64,000 nt of DNA from Megascapheus bottae (Eukaryota; Chordata; Mammalia; Rodentia; Geomyidae): NCBI GenBank assembly GCA_024803745.1, contig JANJXV010000002.1, positions 42,305,757 through 42,369,756 of the forward strand. The letters run 5' to 3'. Shown in pieces: positions 33,947 to 45,429 of this stretch. The notes below the pieces were generated by a model that was not told the DNA's origin, searched no databases, and saw nothing but the letters and a program-made list of their open reading frames with translations. Each line of letters opens with the position of its first letter. Position 1 is the first letter of the stretch. Both the position numbers and the translations under genes were made by a program.

Positions 33947-34374
33947 ATTTTTCTTTTTGGCCAGTCCTGGGACTTGAACTCAGCACCTAGGCACTGTCTT
34001 GGGCTTTCTCAAGGCTAGCACTCTACCACTTGAGTCACAGTACCACTTCCGGCTCACACCTGTAACCTTAGCTACTCAGGAGGCTGAGATCGGAAGATCC
34101 AGTTTCAAAACCAGTCCATGCACAAAAGGACCTGAGACTCTTATCTCCAATTAACCCCTAGAAAATGGAAGTGGGGCTTGGCTCAAGGGCAGGGCAGTAG
34201 CCTTGAACTGAAGAGTTCAGGGACAACACCCAGGCCTAGGGATAGGGCAGTAGTCTTGAGCTGAAGAGCTCAGGGACAGTGCCCAGGCCAATTTCAAGCC
34301 CCATGACCCACCCCACCACCCAAAAGAGAAATCAAAGCAAGGGCAAGCACTGTATTACTAGGTCATACTCCCAG
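33947..34374. repeat. Nested SINEs: plus B1-ID inside a minus ID dimer
   Basis: Minus ID dimer pieces at 33947-34050 and about 34325-34374 surround a plus B1-ID (34051-34320) of the subfamily with the 53-bp internal duplication (units aligned at 34191 and 34244). Confidence 0.85.
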
Positions 34375-34739
34375 CCCATTGACAACTTCTTAAATGTACA
34401 ATGAAGCAGTCTATCCTATTTTACAAGACACTAGGTATCTAAATTGTAAGAAACTGATGCTAGGATAAAAAGTGATAAGAGTTAATCTACCCCAGTGAGG
34501 GTGATCTTCTAAGACACTTTAATACTTTTAGTCTGGACTTCTCAAGATTGAGTTCATGTTATCCCCAAACCCAGCTTTGTCATCAACTCCATAGGCTTCC
34601 AAATCCTTCTTTTTTATTAAAAAAAATGAGTCAGCCTTGATTTCTTTGCAAACAGAAGATACAAAAAATGGCCTATTTGTACAGACAGGCTGAGTAACAC
34701 TGAATAAACTCTCACTTCCACAGCAAAAAAGCAATGAGG

Positions 34740-35010
34740 TGACTCAGATGGTAACAATGGTTACTATTATTAAGACTTTCGTATTTACCAGCTGTTGTGC
34801 CTTACATGTTGTAATTCATTTAATCTTTACAATGAATTACAACATGTAAGGCACAGCAACTAGTTAGGATTTTACAGATGGGAAAGCAGGCTCTGAAAGA
34901 GATTACTAGAAATAGACCACAAAGCTAATAAGTTGAAGTAATAAGAACTAAATGAAGGACTCTCCTATTGCAAAGCCTATGGTTTTAACCACTTGGCTAC
35001 ATTTTCTCCA
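34740..35010 (-). repeat. MIR with fold-back inverted repeat
   Basis: Reverse MIR (TTTTACAGATGGGAAAGCAG near 34870, GGTTTTAACCACTTGGCTAC at the end). Inside it, 34791-34820 and 34831-34860 are inverted copies matching at 28 of 30 positions with a 10-nt loop. Confidence 0.85.
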
Positions 35011-35580
35011 GCGAATGATAGCTGCCACATAATGGAGATTAAAACAAGAACAAACTCATGCCTTTTTATTTTGACAGATATGAATTATCTGAGAAAGTAC
35101 ATTGGAAATGAACATTGGCCTGCTCTCCACATGTTTAATTAAGAAATAAATGCCTTGCAAAAATGAATAGGCACTTTATCATTGACATCTACAATTAAAA
35201 TGCAAAGTACATTTTTTTCAATTTGTAAACCCTGCTTATTTATCATTTTTTTGACAGCATTGTTCACTTTCAGTAAGCCTTGTTAACCTAAGATTAGTTA
35301 CCACTGATGTAATCACAAAAAAGACAACCCCTGTTGCATAAATTTGGCACCTTCAAATGGAAATGACCACTTAACTGTGATAGAAAAAGCAAAACAGAAA
35401 AGCAGCAAACAAAAGTCAGGGAGACAGTGGGGTTCACAGTGTAGAGGCTCATCAAGTAGCATAACTTAGTGCTGCAATCACTGCATTGAATCTTATATGC
35501 AAATCTACAGCCAGGCCCCCTAAAGCAAGACTTACCCAGACATAATCAAAGCCCACCTGCCTTAAAACACCATCACTTAC

Positions 35581-35689
35581 CTCCAGGAATCCATCGGAAT
35601 CTGAGGAGAGGCTGGTTTCTTGTTTGGATGCAACAACGGCAAGGCTGCTTAAGGCTAACAGCGCATTGCCTTTCACCACAGGACTCTCT
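35581..35689 (-). CDS. FOCAD: FOCAD exon e5 (109 nt)
   Basis: Acceptor ...taaaacag; the first A completes Lys, then 36 codons to GAG and donor gtaagt. The product contains ESPVVKGNALLALSSLAVVA and a Ser-rich acidic stretch SLSSDSDGFLE; human has the same layout with small changes (VSRHEA to ASKQET, P to F). The Ser/Asp cluster is likely a disordered loop between helices (inference). Enters in phase 2 and leaves in phase 0. Confidence 0.96.
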
Positions 35690-35867
35690 CTGTTTTAAAA
35701 GATTCCACGAGAGGAGTTAGGAACATTAGCCAAGAGAGGAAAAGGTGCTGTCATGGGAGGGCAAATGAGAACAAACAAACAAACAAAAACCACTTATATT
35801 CTTGCACAGACCCTCATAAACACAGACCTGCTTGCTTTTTCATGCCAATTTCTCTCCTGACACTAGT

Positions 35868-36362
35868 GCTAGTTTTTCTTCCCATGTGCGTGCTGGTACA
35901 AGATTTGAAAGCAGGGCCTTAGTACTGTCCCTTCAATTTTCCACTTGATGCTGGAACTCTACAAGTTGAGTCACATTTCCACTTACAGCTTAAGTTTATA
36001 GCTGTTTTTTTGTTTTGTTTTGTTTTTTTTTTGTGGGTCTGGAACTCTGGGCCTGGGCGCTGTCCCTGAGCTCTTCAGCTGAAGGCTACTGCCCTACCCC
36101 TGGAGCCACAGTACCATTTCCAGTTTTTTAATGGTTAATTGGAGATAAGAGTCTCAAGGAATTTAGTGCCCAGGCTGGCTTTCAACCACGATCCTCAGAT
36201 CTCAATTTCCTGAGTAGCTTGGATTACAAGCATGAGCCACTGTGCCCAGCTAGTTTATATCTTAAGAGTTTCATAGACTTGCCTGTCCAGGCTAGCATCA
36301 CACCAGGATTCTCAGATCTCAACTTCTTAAGTAGCTAGGGTTACAGTTGTGAGTCCTAAAGC
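35868..36362 (-). repeat. Two nested minus B1-ID SINEs
   Basis: An older minus B1-ID in two pieces (35868-35990 and 36250-36362) is split by a younger minus B1-ID (about 35995-36250) that has a T-rich start. AGTTTATA occurs on both sides of the younger copy and fits its target site. Confidence 0.82.
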
Positions 36363-36375
36363 TAAATATTTAACA

Positions 36376-36543
36376 CAGGTTGAACAACAATGCTCAAAAA
36401 GTTTCCAATTTTGAAGCATCTTGGATTTCAGATATGTAGATGCTCAATGGTTAAAGTCTATGCAAATATTCTAAACATTGAAAGGCATCAAAATTTCAAA
36501 TATTTCTAGTTGAAAGCATTTTAGATAAGGAATATTCAACCTG
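36376..36543. mobile_element. Tigger-like MITE (mariner superfamily)
   Basis: Short non-autonomous element with inverted ends CAGGTTGA ... TCAACCTG and TA at the borders, and internal ATTTTGAAGCATCTTGGATT like other Tigger-derived repeats. Confidence 0.65.
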
Positions 36544-36549
36544 TATTTC

Positions 36550-36655
36550 CCCCCCCCCTTTTTTTCTTTCTTCAGCAGTACTTGGTTTAAATTCAGGGTC
36601 TTATGATTGCTAAACAGGTACTCTATCACTATAGCTATACACTCAGACATTCTTT
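36550..36655 (-). repeat. Old ID monomer
   Basis: Minus ID: GTACTTGGTTTAAATTCAGG, then GCTAAACAGGTACTCTATCA. Confidence 0.6.
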
Positions 36656-36754
36656 GCATTAGTGATCTTTGCAGATAGGTGTAATTGGTGTTGCACCATA
36701 ATGTGTCTATCTATGCCTCCTCTGTAGCTAAGGTGGCATTCATTCACACCATCC

Positions 36755-36840
36755 TGTTTGTTTTTTGAGATAGTGTCTCCCTATCTTTTTGACTGCACAG
36801 GCCTCAAAAACCTTTATATTCCCAGTCTTCTTCCTTAAAA
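36755..36840 (-). repeat. B1 fragment
   Basis: Minus B1: TTTTTTGAGATAGTGTCTCC and GCACAGGCCTCAAAAACC. Confidence 0.55.
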
Positions 36841-37067
36841 CTGAAATATCACGATGCCTTTCCTGAAACTAAATGGCCATGAATTATTTAGGACATTTAG
36901 AGATTTAAAAATTAGTTATTTATGAATTTGATCCTCATTTTTGATACATTTATATGATCATGTGAAACTGTATGTCAAATATAATTAAACAAGATTACTG
37001 CATAAGATGATGAAAAAACTATCTTTTAAAATCTGAAATTCTGAAAGACTATTTAGCTTGTTTTTCC

Positions 37068-37103
37068 ACTCACTCACTCACTCACTCATTCATTCATTCA
37101 TTC
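37068..37103. repeat. CACT/CATT tetranucleotide run
   Basis: About five CACT units followed by four CATT units. Confidence 0.93.
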
Positions 37104-37104
37104 T

Positions 37105-37313
37105 ACTACTGGAGCTTCAACTTGGCTTCCTACTCTTGCTCAGGCTTTTTGCTCCAGTCTGGGGCTCTACCACATGAGCCATAACTCCAGTTCCAGCTTT
37201 TGCTGGTTATTTGGAGATATGTCTCAGATTTTTCTGCTTATGGTTGCTCTAAACCTTGATCCTCATATCTCAGCCTCTTGAGTAGCTAAGAGTATATGCA
37301 TAAGCCCAGGCCA
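37105..37313 (-). repeat. B1-ID composite SINE
   Basis: ID arm (GGGGCTCTACCACATGAGCC) then B1 arm (CCTCATATCTCAGCCTCTTG), moderately diverged. Confidence 0.8.
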
Positions 37314-39124
37314 GCTTTAGTTTTAAAACAGTATGCTTCAAGTTATTTTGTTTCAAAAGTTCCACTGATCTTGATACAGCTGAGCATGAATTATTGAAAA
37401 ATGGACAAATGTGTACTTAAAGCCACAGGTAATTAGATCTTTGGCTGCAGGTTCAACATTTGGACATTAATCTTTAAATAAGTTAAAAAAATTCACAAAG
37501 GTAGCTTGGTAGTTCTTGATTACATTTCATTCTCTACATGCCCCAAATTGTAGCTTATGAAAGAAAGCACTCAGTACACTCAACAAAACAAACTTGCAGA
37601 GGAGTTGGCCAGTGAAATTTATAACTGTTTCAATCAAACTTATTCCCTTTACTCAAATAACTATCCCCTGCCAGTCAAACAGCAGTGACTAATTTGCATA
37701 ATAACATGTCAGCATTGCTACAGTATTTATCTAGGCAACACCACTGACATTTTAATTAAATTGTCCTTTGAAACAACCCAGTGTCATTAACCTAATTAGA
37801 AAGCACAAGGAAGGATGAGTTTCAATGATACTTTTCTTAGGGACAAAGTATTATATTACATATTAACAAAATGACCCAATCATTTGGAGATTTTTGTCCT
37901 TAGGTTCATATCTATTTAATGAATAACAATGAAAACAAACTTCCATCAATCATCAGGTCTATCAGTGTTCTAATTCTTCTTTAGCTCTAACCCAAATGCC
38001 TGAAAAGCACTCTCAAATGAACAAATCATTTGAAGCCATGACTGGTGCTTTGCTCTATGCATTTAACTTAAGATAATAAACAAAACAAACTCTTTCCTGA
38101 CCCAGCCAGTGACAGTCAAAGACCAAGGAAGAAAGCTAAAATGTCAGATGAGAATGTTTGAGAGCTTCACCTGATTGGAAGAAGATGATGGAAAGAAGCA
38201 AAAAGAAACAACAGTGAATTTTTTCCTTTGCTCTACCATATACCTCAGCCTCTGGACCTTATTATTTCCCATTCACTTTCTGTCATGTCTAGTACAATTT
38301 TGCCCTAATAAGATAAAGTCTGAAAAAAAAATGACTGAAATTCTTGTTAAAAAGAGAGTAAACAGTGTAAAAACATGAATTAGTTACATTCTATACTACT
38401 CCGAATTTGAACCTATTCTGCTTAGATGACTAATTATAAAGTGATGCTTTTCAAATCTGAAGATGAAAGTCTTGTTGAAATAAAATTTTCAAATGGGATG
38501 TGCAAAGATTATTCCAAAGGAAAGATGGTAGTTTGTCTTAATCTATACTGGATACAAATGTTACAGCATTGTTTTTTGGTTTTGGTTTTTCTAACCAAGA
38601 TGTAAGAAGATTGTACCAGCAGCATGTCTCTGAGTGTCTCCATCAGTCTATCATGCACCAGAATGGAAAAGCAGGTTATGAACATGTTTTCTTTCCATTT
38701 TGTCAACAGATACAGCCTAAAGACACTATCCAGTGCTCCACAGAACTAAGAACATTCTCATTTTCTTTATTCAGAAGACCTAAGGATGAGGAGCTACTTT
38801 GTGTGAGAGCAGTACTCGCAATGAAGTCCCTGCTTAAAATACAGTACTGGTAGAAATCTACCTCAAAGGCAGATGAGGATTTTCTATTTTCATTTGATTT
38901 CATATTAATTTATTTGTTTTGCTTTGCTTTTCCTAAGCAAAAGTTAACTCCCTGGGATACAATGAAGACAAGTTAGATTGCAGGTAAGTGTTTCTATGTG
39001 AAACAGACTTTCAGCACACAAGAGGCCCACTAAGTCCAGGTGTGCCACTGTTACTTGGAAGATGAGAAGGAACAAGGTCAAAGAAAAGGCAGCAGGTCAA
39101 GGTAATGGTGGAAGAAAAATGCTC

Positions 39125-39395
39125 ATGGAGAGTGCCCAGGTCCTGAGTTCAAGTACCACAAATGACATACTTAATGTCAAACAAAACAAAACAAGAAAGA
39201 AAACAGCTGGTCATCAGTGGCTCAGGTCTGTAATCCTAGCTATTCATGTGGCTGAGATCTGAGGATTGAGGTTCTCATTATACATGGGCAGTAAAGTCTC
39301 TTATCTCCACCAAAAACCTAGAAGTAGGGAGGTAGCTCAAGTTCTAGAGCACTAAGCTAGAGCACAAAAGCACCCAGGCCCTGACTTCACAAGCC
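39125..39395 (+). repeat. B1-ID SINE, with a fragment of another just upstream
   Basis: 39125-39165 is a B1-ID 3' end (AGTGCCCAGGTCCTGAGTTC). A complete copy follows at 39205-39395 (GTGGCTCAGGTCTGTAATCC). Confidence 0.78.
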
Positions 39396-39399
39396 ATAA

Positions 39400-41520
39400 A
39401 ATGCACAAAAAAACAATTAAGAATGTAAAGGACCTTCATGATGAAAACTTTAAAATCCTGAAAAAAGAAATTAAAGTAGAACTGAGGAAATGGAAAAACC
39501 TCCCATGCTCCTGGATTGGAAGAATTAAAATCGTGAAAATGGCAATCTTGCCAAGGGCCATCTACAAATTCAATGCAATAACCATCAATATCCCAAAGTC
39601 ATTTTTTTAAAGAAATGGAAGAGACAATCCTAAATTTCACATGGAATAATAAAAGACCCACATAGCAAAAACAATTCTTAGCAGAAAGAACAGCACAGGA
39701 GGAATTTCAATACCAAACTTTAGACTCTATTACAGAGCTATAGTAACCAAAACAGTTCCGTATTGGCGCAAGAACAGGCCTAAGAATCAATGTAATACAA
39801 CTGAAGACCCAGATATCAACCCACAGACTTATGGCCCCCTAATCTTTGATAAGGGAGACAAAACAATAGAATGGAAGAAGACAATCTCTTCAACAAGTGG
39901 TGCTGGAAGAACTGGTTAAGCACCTGCAGACAACTAAAGTTGGATCCTTCTATGTCACCCTGCACCAGGGTTAACTCCAAATGAATCAAACACCTCGAGG
40001 TAAAAGCAGATACACTGAAAACTTTATAAGAAGGAATAGGAGATACACTAGGTCTTCTTGGCACAGGTCAAAAGTTTTTAATAAAGACCCAGAGACACAA
40101 CAAATCAAAGAAAGTCTGGACAAGTGGGACTGCATTAAACTGCAGAACTTCTGTATGGCAAAGGACATAGCTAGCAAGCCAAATAGATTGGGAAAAGATC
40201 TTTACTAAACATACAACAGATAAAGGACCTCAGATCTAAAATATATCAACAGCTCAAAAAATTGAATCACGGGGCTGGGAGTTTGGCCTAGTGATAGAAT
40301 GCTTGCCTAGCAGGCATGAAGACCTGGGTTCGATTCCTCTGTACCATATACATAGAAAAAAAAAAAAAGCTAGAACTGGTGCTGAGGCTCAAGTGGTAGC
40401 ACTGTAGCCTTGAGAAAGTCCAAAGACAATGCTCAGGCCCTGAGCTCAAGTCCAGGACTGGCCAAAAAAAAAAAAAAAATGAGTCTCCAAAGTTAATCTC
40501 CAAAGAAACAACCATCCCATTAAAAGATGGGCCAAATACATAAAGAGAGTCTTCTCTGAAGAAGAAATAAGAATGATCTATACAAACATGAAGAAATGCC
40601 CCACATCTCTTGCCATAAAAGAAACGCAAATCAAAACAACTCTGAGATTCCACCTCAATCCAGTTAGAATGGCCGTGATCAAGAAATCTAATAACAACAG
40701 ATGCTGGCAGGGATATAGCCAGGAGGGATCACTACTACACTGTTGGTGGGAGTGCAGTTCCTCAAAAAGACTAAACATAGAACTCTCCTGTGACCCAGCA
40801 ATTCCACTCCTTGCATTTACCCAATTGTCCAGTAACAAGGACATACTAAATCCACTAGCACAACAATGTTCATTGCAGCACTATTTACCATAATGTAGAT
40901 ATGGAACCAACGTAAATGCCCCTCAGTTGATGATTGGATCAACAAGACTATATACAATGGAATTCTATGCTGCCATCAGAAGGAATGGCATCACTCCATT
41001 TGTAAGGAAATGGAAAGTCTTAGGAAAAAAATCATACTAAGTGAAGTAAGCCAGACTCAAAGGAACATAGGCTCAATGGTTTCCCTCATTTGTCATAATT
41101 AGCATAAACCCTAGACTCTCCTAGCAGAGGTTTACAATAGGAAAAAAACCTAGATACATAAGGCCAGATAGGATGAGGCTAAATGAAAGCACCTCTAGGA
41201 TATAGAAAAAAGAGCCATATAATGTGTGATTGTTATTCTTGATGTACAATGTTATCTCTCATCTCTTTTGCTGTCCCTTGGTTATCTCATATTGTTACGG
41301 TATCTTACCTTGCTATCTGATATATTATACATATTTTTATTTGGTTATTTGAAATAGGATAGGGAAGGCGGAAAAACAAGATGAGGGGTGGGAGTGGAGG
41401 GAGGGAAATGGGGACCAAGACACGAGAAAGGGTAGCAATGTTTGTGAAGTAATGCACCTTCTCTCTGGTGAATATAATGTAACCATTCTATTAATTTCAA
41501 TAAAAACACATTTTAAAAAA
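39400..41520 (+). pseudogene. L1 remnant, ORF2 C-terminal half and 3' UTR, interrupted
   Basis: The longest L1 copy here: from the ORF2 [16 protein letters not shown] segment (about 39540-39600) through the cysteine region to the 3' UTR. Several stops and frameshifts break ORF2, and an ID dimer (40270-40482) is inserted in it. It carries the same end as 31171-32220, with GGGATATAGCCAGGAGGGAT near 40710. Confidence 0.9.
40270..40482 (+). repeat. ID-ID dimeric SINE inside L1
   Basis: Well-preserved dimer (GTTTGGCCTAGTGATAGAAT; GGTTCGATTCC) with a 14-A tail. Must be younger than the L1 it interrupts. Confidence 0.92.
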
Positions 41521-41539
41521 AGAGTAAAAATACATAAAT

Positions 41540-41700
41540 AAAAAAGGGAGGAAAACAAGATGAGGGGTGGAGATGGGGGCAGGGAAATGGGGACCAAGAC
41601 ATGTGAAAGGGTATCAATGTACAGGAATTAATGCACCATCTATCTGGCAAATATCATGTAACCCTTCTATTAATTACAATAAAAAATATATAAAAAAAGA
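41540..41700 (+). mobile_element. L1 3' UTR end, second in series
   Basis: A second L1 3' end begins directly after the tail of the one before: AACAAGATGAGGGGTGGAGA through AATTACAATAAAAAATATAT. Confidence 0.85.
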
Positions 41701-41904
41701 ATGTCCATTCTCACTAATGATTTGTGAAAAGAAAGTGTAAGCTAGACTGCAAATAGAATTGAATGGAAGGCAAAAGATTTTGATTTGAGTGTTAAGTGTC
41801 TTCTGGGTGGTCTCTTCACCCTTTGACATGGAGATAATCATATCAGACTCGCTAAGTACCTCACACAGCCATGTGAAGAGCAGATAAAAGTATATAATCA
41901 GGCG

Positions 41905-42125
41905 CAGAAATGAAAGAACGGGAAACAAATGCAGCAGTGGCACTCACTAGACATCATGTTGAAGGCGAACTGTACAACTTGTGGATGGGGATGGGAAGAA
42001 AAAACTGGGAGAGAGTGAAGGAAGGAGTGACCTTGTCCAGAAATAAGTGTATTCATTACCTGACGTATGTAACTGTAACCCCTCTGTATAATATCAAAAT
42101 TTATAATAAAAAGTTAAAAAAATAA
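41905..42125 (+). mobile_element. Third L1-like 3' end (older)
   Basis: Purine-rich body and a TGTAACTGTAACCCCTCTGT motif near the end, shared with the older 3' UTR at 16305-16545, then an A-rich tail just before the e4 donor (transcript sense: downstream of e4). Confidence 0.6.
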
Positions 42126-42326
42126 ATAAATAAGAAAATGTAATAAGAAAACACTTCCTAGTCCTTAAACTTATCAAATGCCCTAAAACAAATATATATA
42201 TCTATATATCTATATATTGTATATTATGTTATACCAAACATAATCTACAATAAAACTATATTATAGATTATATCTTCCAGAAAATACAAGTTGTATAACA
42301 AATTGGAAAAATAATAAATCACTTAC

Positions 42327-42371
42327 TTTGCAGCAGTCTTAGTAATCTCATCAGTCAACATGTCTCTCACC
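42327..42371 (-). CDS. FOCAD: FOCAD exon e4 (45 nt, very short)
   Basis: A short exon with acceptor ...attgcag and a strong donor gtaagt. The first G completes Trp from e3, followed by VRDMLTDEITKTAA and AA of a Lys codon that e5 completes. It matches human focadhesin apart from an Ala-to-Thr change. Enters in phase 2 and leaves in phase 2, so its 45 nt length is a multiple of three and skipping would remove 15 residues without a frameshift. It is flanked by introns of about 6.6 kb and 4.6 kb. Confidence 0.94.
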
Positions 42372-42639
42372 CTGCAATAAAGATGCAAAATAGATATGAG
42401 TTCTTGCTCTAAACTCCATCTTTTTCCTTTACACATCAATTAATCGGAACCTTTGGCAATGACTGTTGAAACTCTGTATAGATAATCTTCATACAGTGGT
42501 GAAGAATTGCATCAGGTTTTACCTCAAAGATAGTTTTATCTTCCTTTACTTGGGATCACTGATGGGAAGAAGGTGAATGCAATTGAGGAGAGATGTACAG
42601 GAATCTAGGTCAGCGTCATCTCAAGTGTCTGTGCAGGTA

Positions 42640-42945
42640 TCCTTTAGGGTATATTTCTCTATGGAATAAATGTTGTCTAATCCCCAAATCTCAATGTTGA
42701 AATCTTAATCTCCAATGTTAGGGCATTAGGAGGTGGAGCCCTTACTAATGGGATTAATGCCCTTATGAGAACAGATCCTCTCCCACATGAGGATATAATG
42801 GACAGATGGCCATCTATAAACCAGGACCTAGAACCCTTATCACACACCAGTCTTCAGACTCGAGAACTGTGAGAAATATGTTTTAAAGCTATTAAGTCTA
42901 TAATATTTCTGTTATGGAAATTCACATTGACTATGACACTTTCCA
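42640..42945 (+). mobile_element. MLT1-type LTR (ERVL-MaLR)
   Basis: An old solitary LTR of the mammalian MaLR group: TTAGGGCATTAGGAGGTGGA and GGATTAATGCCCTTATGAGA, then GAGAACTGTGAGAAATATG near the end. No internal retroviral genes. Confidence 0.8.
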
Positions 42946-43114
42946 TATCTTTCTGTTGCACAAAGCTCATTAAAATATCGATTTTTCTATTTCCAAATTG
43001 CATATATGGCATAGTCACTGCATATGTACATAAAATATAATTTCAAACTTAAAATATACAATCTTCTGAAAGCCAAAAGAAGGTATTTATAATGGTGCAT
43101 TGAAAGTCATGAAC

Positions 43115-43335
43115 CTTTTAGGTGTTGATTGCTCATGACTATAATCTTAGCTACTCAAGGGAACTGACATATGAGAAGTTCAAAGCCAGCCTAGGCAAGA
43201 AAGTCCATGAGACTCTCCAGTGAAACAACAAAAGACAGGAAGTGGTATTGTGGCTCAAAGTTACAGAGTACTTGAGCAAAAGTGGTCAGGAACAAATCCC
43301 AGGCTCTAAGTTCAAGCCCCATGGCTGACAAGTTC
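43115..43335 (+). repeat. B1-ID composite SINE
   Basis: GCTCATGACTATAATCTTAG (B1) and GGAAGTGGTATTGTGGCTCA (ID arm); the last ~20 nt occur twice (GTTCAAGCCCCATGG). Confidence 0.8.
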
Positions 43336-43675
43336 AAGCCCCATGGATGACATGGAAAAAAAATAAAGACAGTAATATTCATAGAATATATATATATAAT
43401 ATTCCCAATATAATAGCATTGACACAAAGTGTAAAGCAATCACTGGCTTCCAAAATTTAATTTATAAATGGTTCACGATTTATATTTAAATATACATTTT
43501 TTTAACTTTTTAAAAGTTCCTGCAAAAGGAGAACACATAAAGAGAATCATAGGAACATCCAATTTTATAAATTTGAAGATTTTCATAATTATAAAATTTT
43601 GTATTTAATTCCAAAATTCCGAAATGCTTGTATTTGACATATAACAAAACCTTAGCACCTTGTGAGTTAGTTGCT

Positions 43676-43925
43676 TTTTTCACTTGTGCTGGTTCTGGAG
43701 CTTGAATTCAGGGCCTGGGCACTAACTGAGTTTTTTTTTTTTGCTCAAGGCTAGTGTTTCACTACTTGAGCTAAAGCTCCAATTCTCACTTTTTGGTAGT
43801 TAACTGGAGATAAACATAACACTGCCTTTCCTGCCTGGGTTGCTTTGTACTGTAATCCTCAGATCACAGCCTCACCAGTGGCTAGGATTACAGACTGGAG
43901 CCACAGACATTTAACTACCTGGCTG
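43676..43925 (-). repeat. B1-ID composite SINE
   Basis: Minus: ID arm GCTCAAGGCTAGTGTTTCAC, B1 arm GTAATCCTCAGATCACAGCC. Confidence 0.83.
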
Positions 43926-44011
43926 AGTCATTCTTAAGACCAAAAAATTTTTTCAGATCATAATTGAGTGAAAAATTACTTTTCAGTATTTCTTTAAACT
44001 GTATTATCTCC

Positions 44012-44085
44012 TTCTGGAGTTATGGCTCAAGTGGTAGAGTGCTTATTTAACAAATGCATGACTCTGGTTCAATCCCCAAATAAAT
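44012..44085 (+). repeat. Old ID monomer
   Basis: GAGTTATGGCTCAAGTGGTA, then CTGGTTCAATCCCC (B-box-like). Confidence 0.6.
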
Positions 44086-44296
44086 TGATTTCTGCTTTCC
44101 TGAATGAAATATGGTGTATCCAAATGCAATTTTTTGTTGGCCAGAATGGCATATTTACTAATGATGGACTCATCTTATACTTGTAAGAGTAAAATTTCTT
44201 TGTGTAACAGAGCTCCCCCACCCTACTGTCTTCTATCTTGCTTCATCACTAATTTTCCCTTTTCCAATTGCATTACTCTCCCTAGCATGCTGTTTC

Positions 44297-44377
44297 ATTT
44301 TGTAGTGCTGAGAATCATATCTTAGGCCTTGGGCCTGCTAGGCAAAAGCTCTACCAGGAAGTCACAATCCCAAGCTA
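44297..44377 (-). repeat. Old ID monomer
   Basis: Minus: GGCCTGCTAGGCAAAAGCTC, CCAGGAAGTCACAATCCC. Confidence 0.55.
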
Positions 44378-45217
44378 TCTCTTTAGCAAATGAAAATACT
44401 GTAGCATCCTGGATTTCTATTTTCCTCTCAAAACCTTCATTTAAATGAATAATTTCAACTTGTGGAATTAAAAATCAATGGAAGCTGCCTTCAAATTAGA
44501 TATTTCTGCTACTAACACCTTACTCTAAATTTCTGACTTTTTTGTTGCCTGATTTATTGCAGTAGACTCCTCATTTTTTCCCAGAAAATATCTTCACTAT
44601 CACCTAGAGAGATCCTTCCAAATTATGAGTCACACATTCTAGTTCACATCCCCAATAATTCTCTGTCTCACAAAATTTTCTTCAGGTGTGCAAAGACTAT
44701 TTGTAATCCATCTCCTAAACTTCTCTGCTCTTACATCCTATTACTTCCTCCTTTGCTCTCCCCAAATAACACTGCAGCGTATATAGCCAGGGTCTTGGAA
44801 TGTACTATTCTCTATTCTCCCCTCTTCCAATGTTCCTCACAAGCTACCACACACCACCACTTCCTTCAAGCATCATCAAAGGCCAAATTTATTAAAGAAG
44901 CTGAAATAGAAACTTCCATTAAAAAATAGTTGGAGCACCACTCTTTCTCATTTTTATACAATCATTCTCTTCTCCATTTATCCTATTTTGTTTTTCTTCA
45001 ACTAATCAAAATCTATCATTTTCTATTAATTTATTATCTGTTTCTAAGCCCTAGTAGAACTTAATGGAGTTTAGTTCATTGCTGTTTTCTTTACTGAGAA
45101 CAATGATGGCAAATAACAGTAGACAAATTTTTAAATAATAAATAAAAATGTCTCCATGCAGATTTGGAACTGTGTTCCAATAACGTAAGTGGCTGAAGAA
45201 CTCACTTTAAAATAGAT

Positions 45218-45425
45218 TTCCAAGCTAAGCACTGATGAGAGGCTAATATCTGATAATTGCTGTTTAATGCAAGCCTGGGCAGGAAACTGTGAGATTCTTA
45301 TTTCCAATTAAGTGGCTGGAAAAAAAAAAAGCTAAAAATGGAGCTGTGGCTCAAGAGGTAGACAGTAGAACACTAGCAAAAGACATCAGAGCATCTAGGC
45401 CCTGAGTTGAAGCCCCAGTGCAGTG
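45218..45425 (+). repeat. B1-ID SINE (plus half of an inverted pair)
   Basis: Degenerate B1 arm, ID arm GGAGCTGTGGCTCAAGAGGT. Pairs with the minus copy 5 bp away. Confidence 0.75.
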
Positions 45426-45429
45426 GGTG

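Larger units (their letters stand above)
32712..35580. other. Intron e5-e6: contents
   Basis: About 2.9 kb. It holds a nested SINE pair (33947-34374) and a MIR carrying a fold-back inverted repeat (34740-35010). 32712-33946 and 35010-35580 show nothing recognisable. Confidence 0.8.
35690..42326. other. Intron e4-e5: contents
   Basis: About 6.6 kb. The first part on plus is a dense group of minus-strand SINEs with a Tigger-type MITE, then unique AT-rich sequence (37320-39120), then a B1-ID and three consecutive plus-strand L1 3' ends (39400-42125), the first with an ID dimer nested inside. A 94-codon open frame at 38569-38853 has no recognisable homology and is not called as a gene. Confidence 0.8.

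Noticed and set aside
38569..38853. 94-codon plus-strand frame
   Set aside because: No recognisable domain and antisense to the host gene; not separable from chance.
42640..42945. An intact endogenous retrovirus
   Set aside because: Only a diverged solitary MLT1-type LTR is present; no gag, pol or env reading frames.
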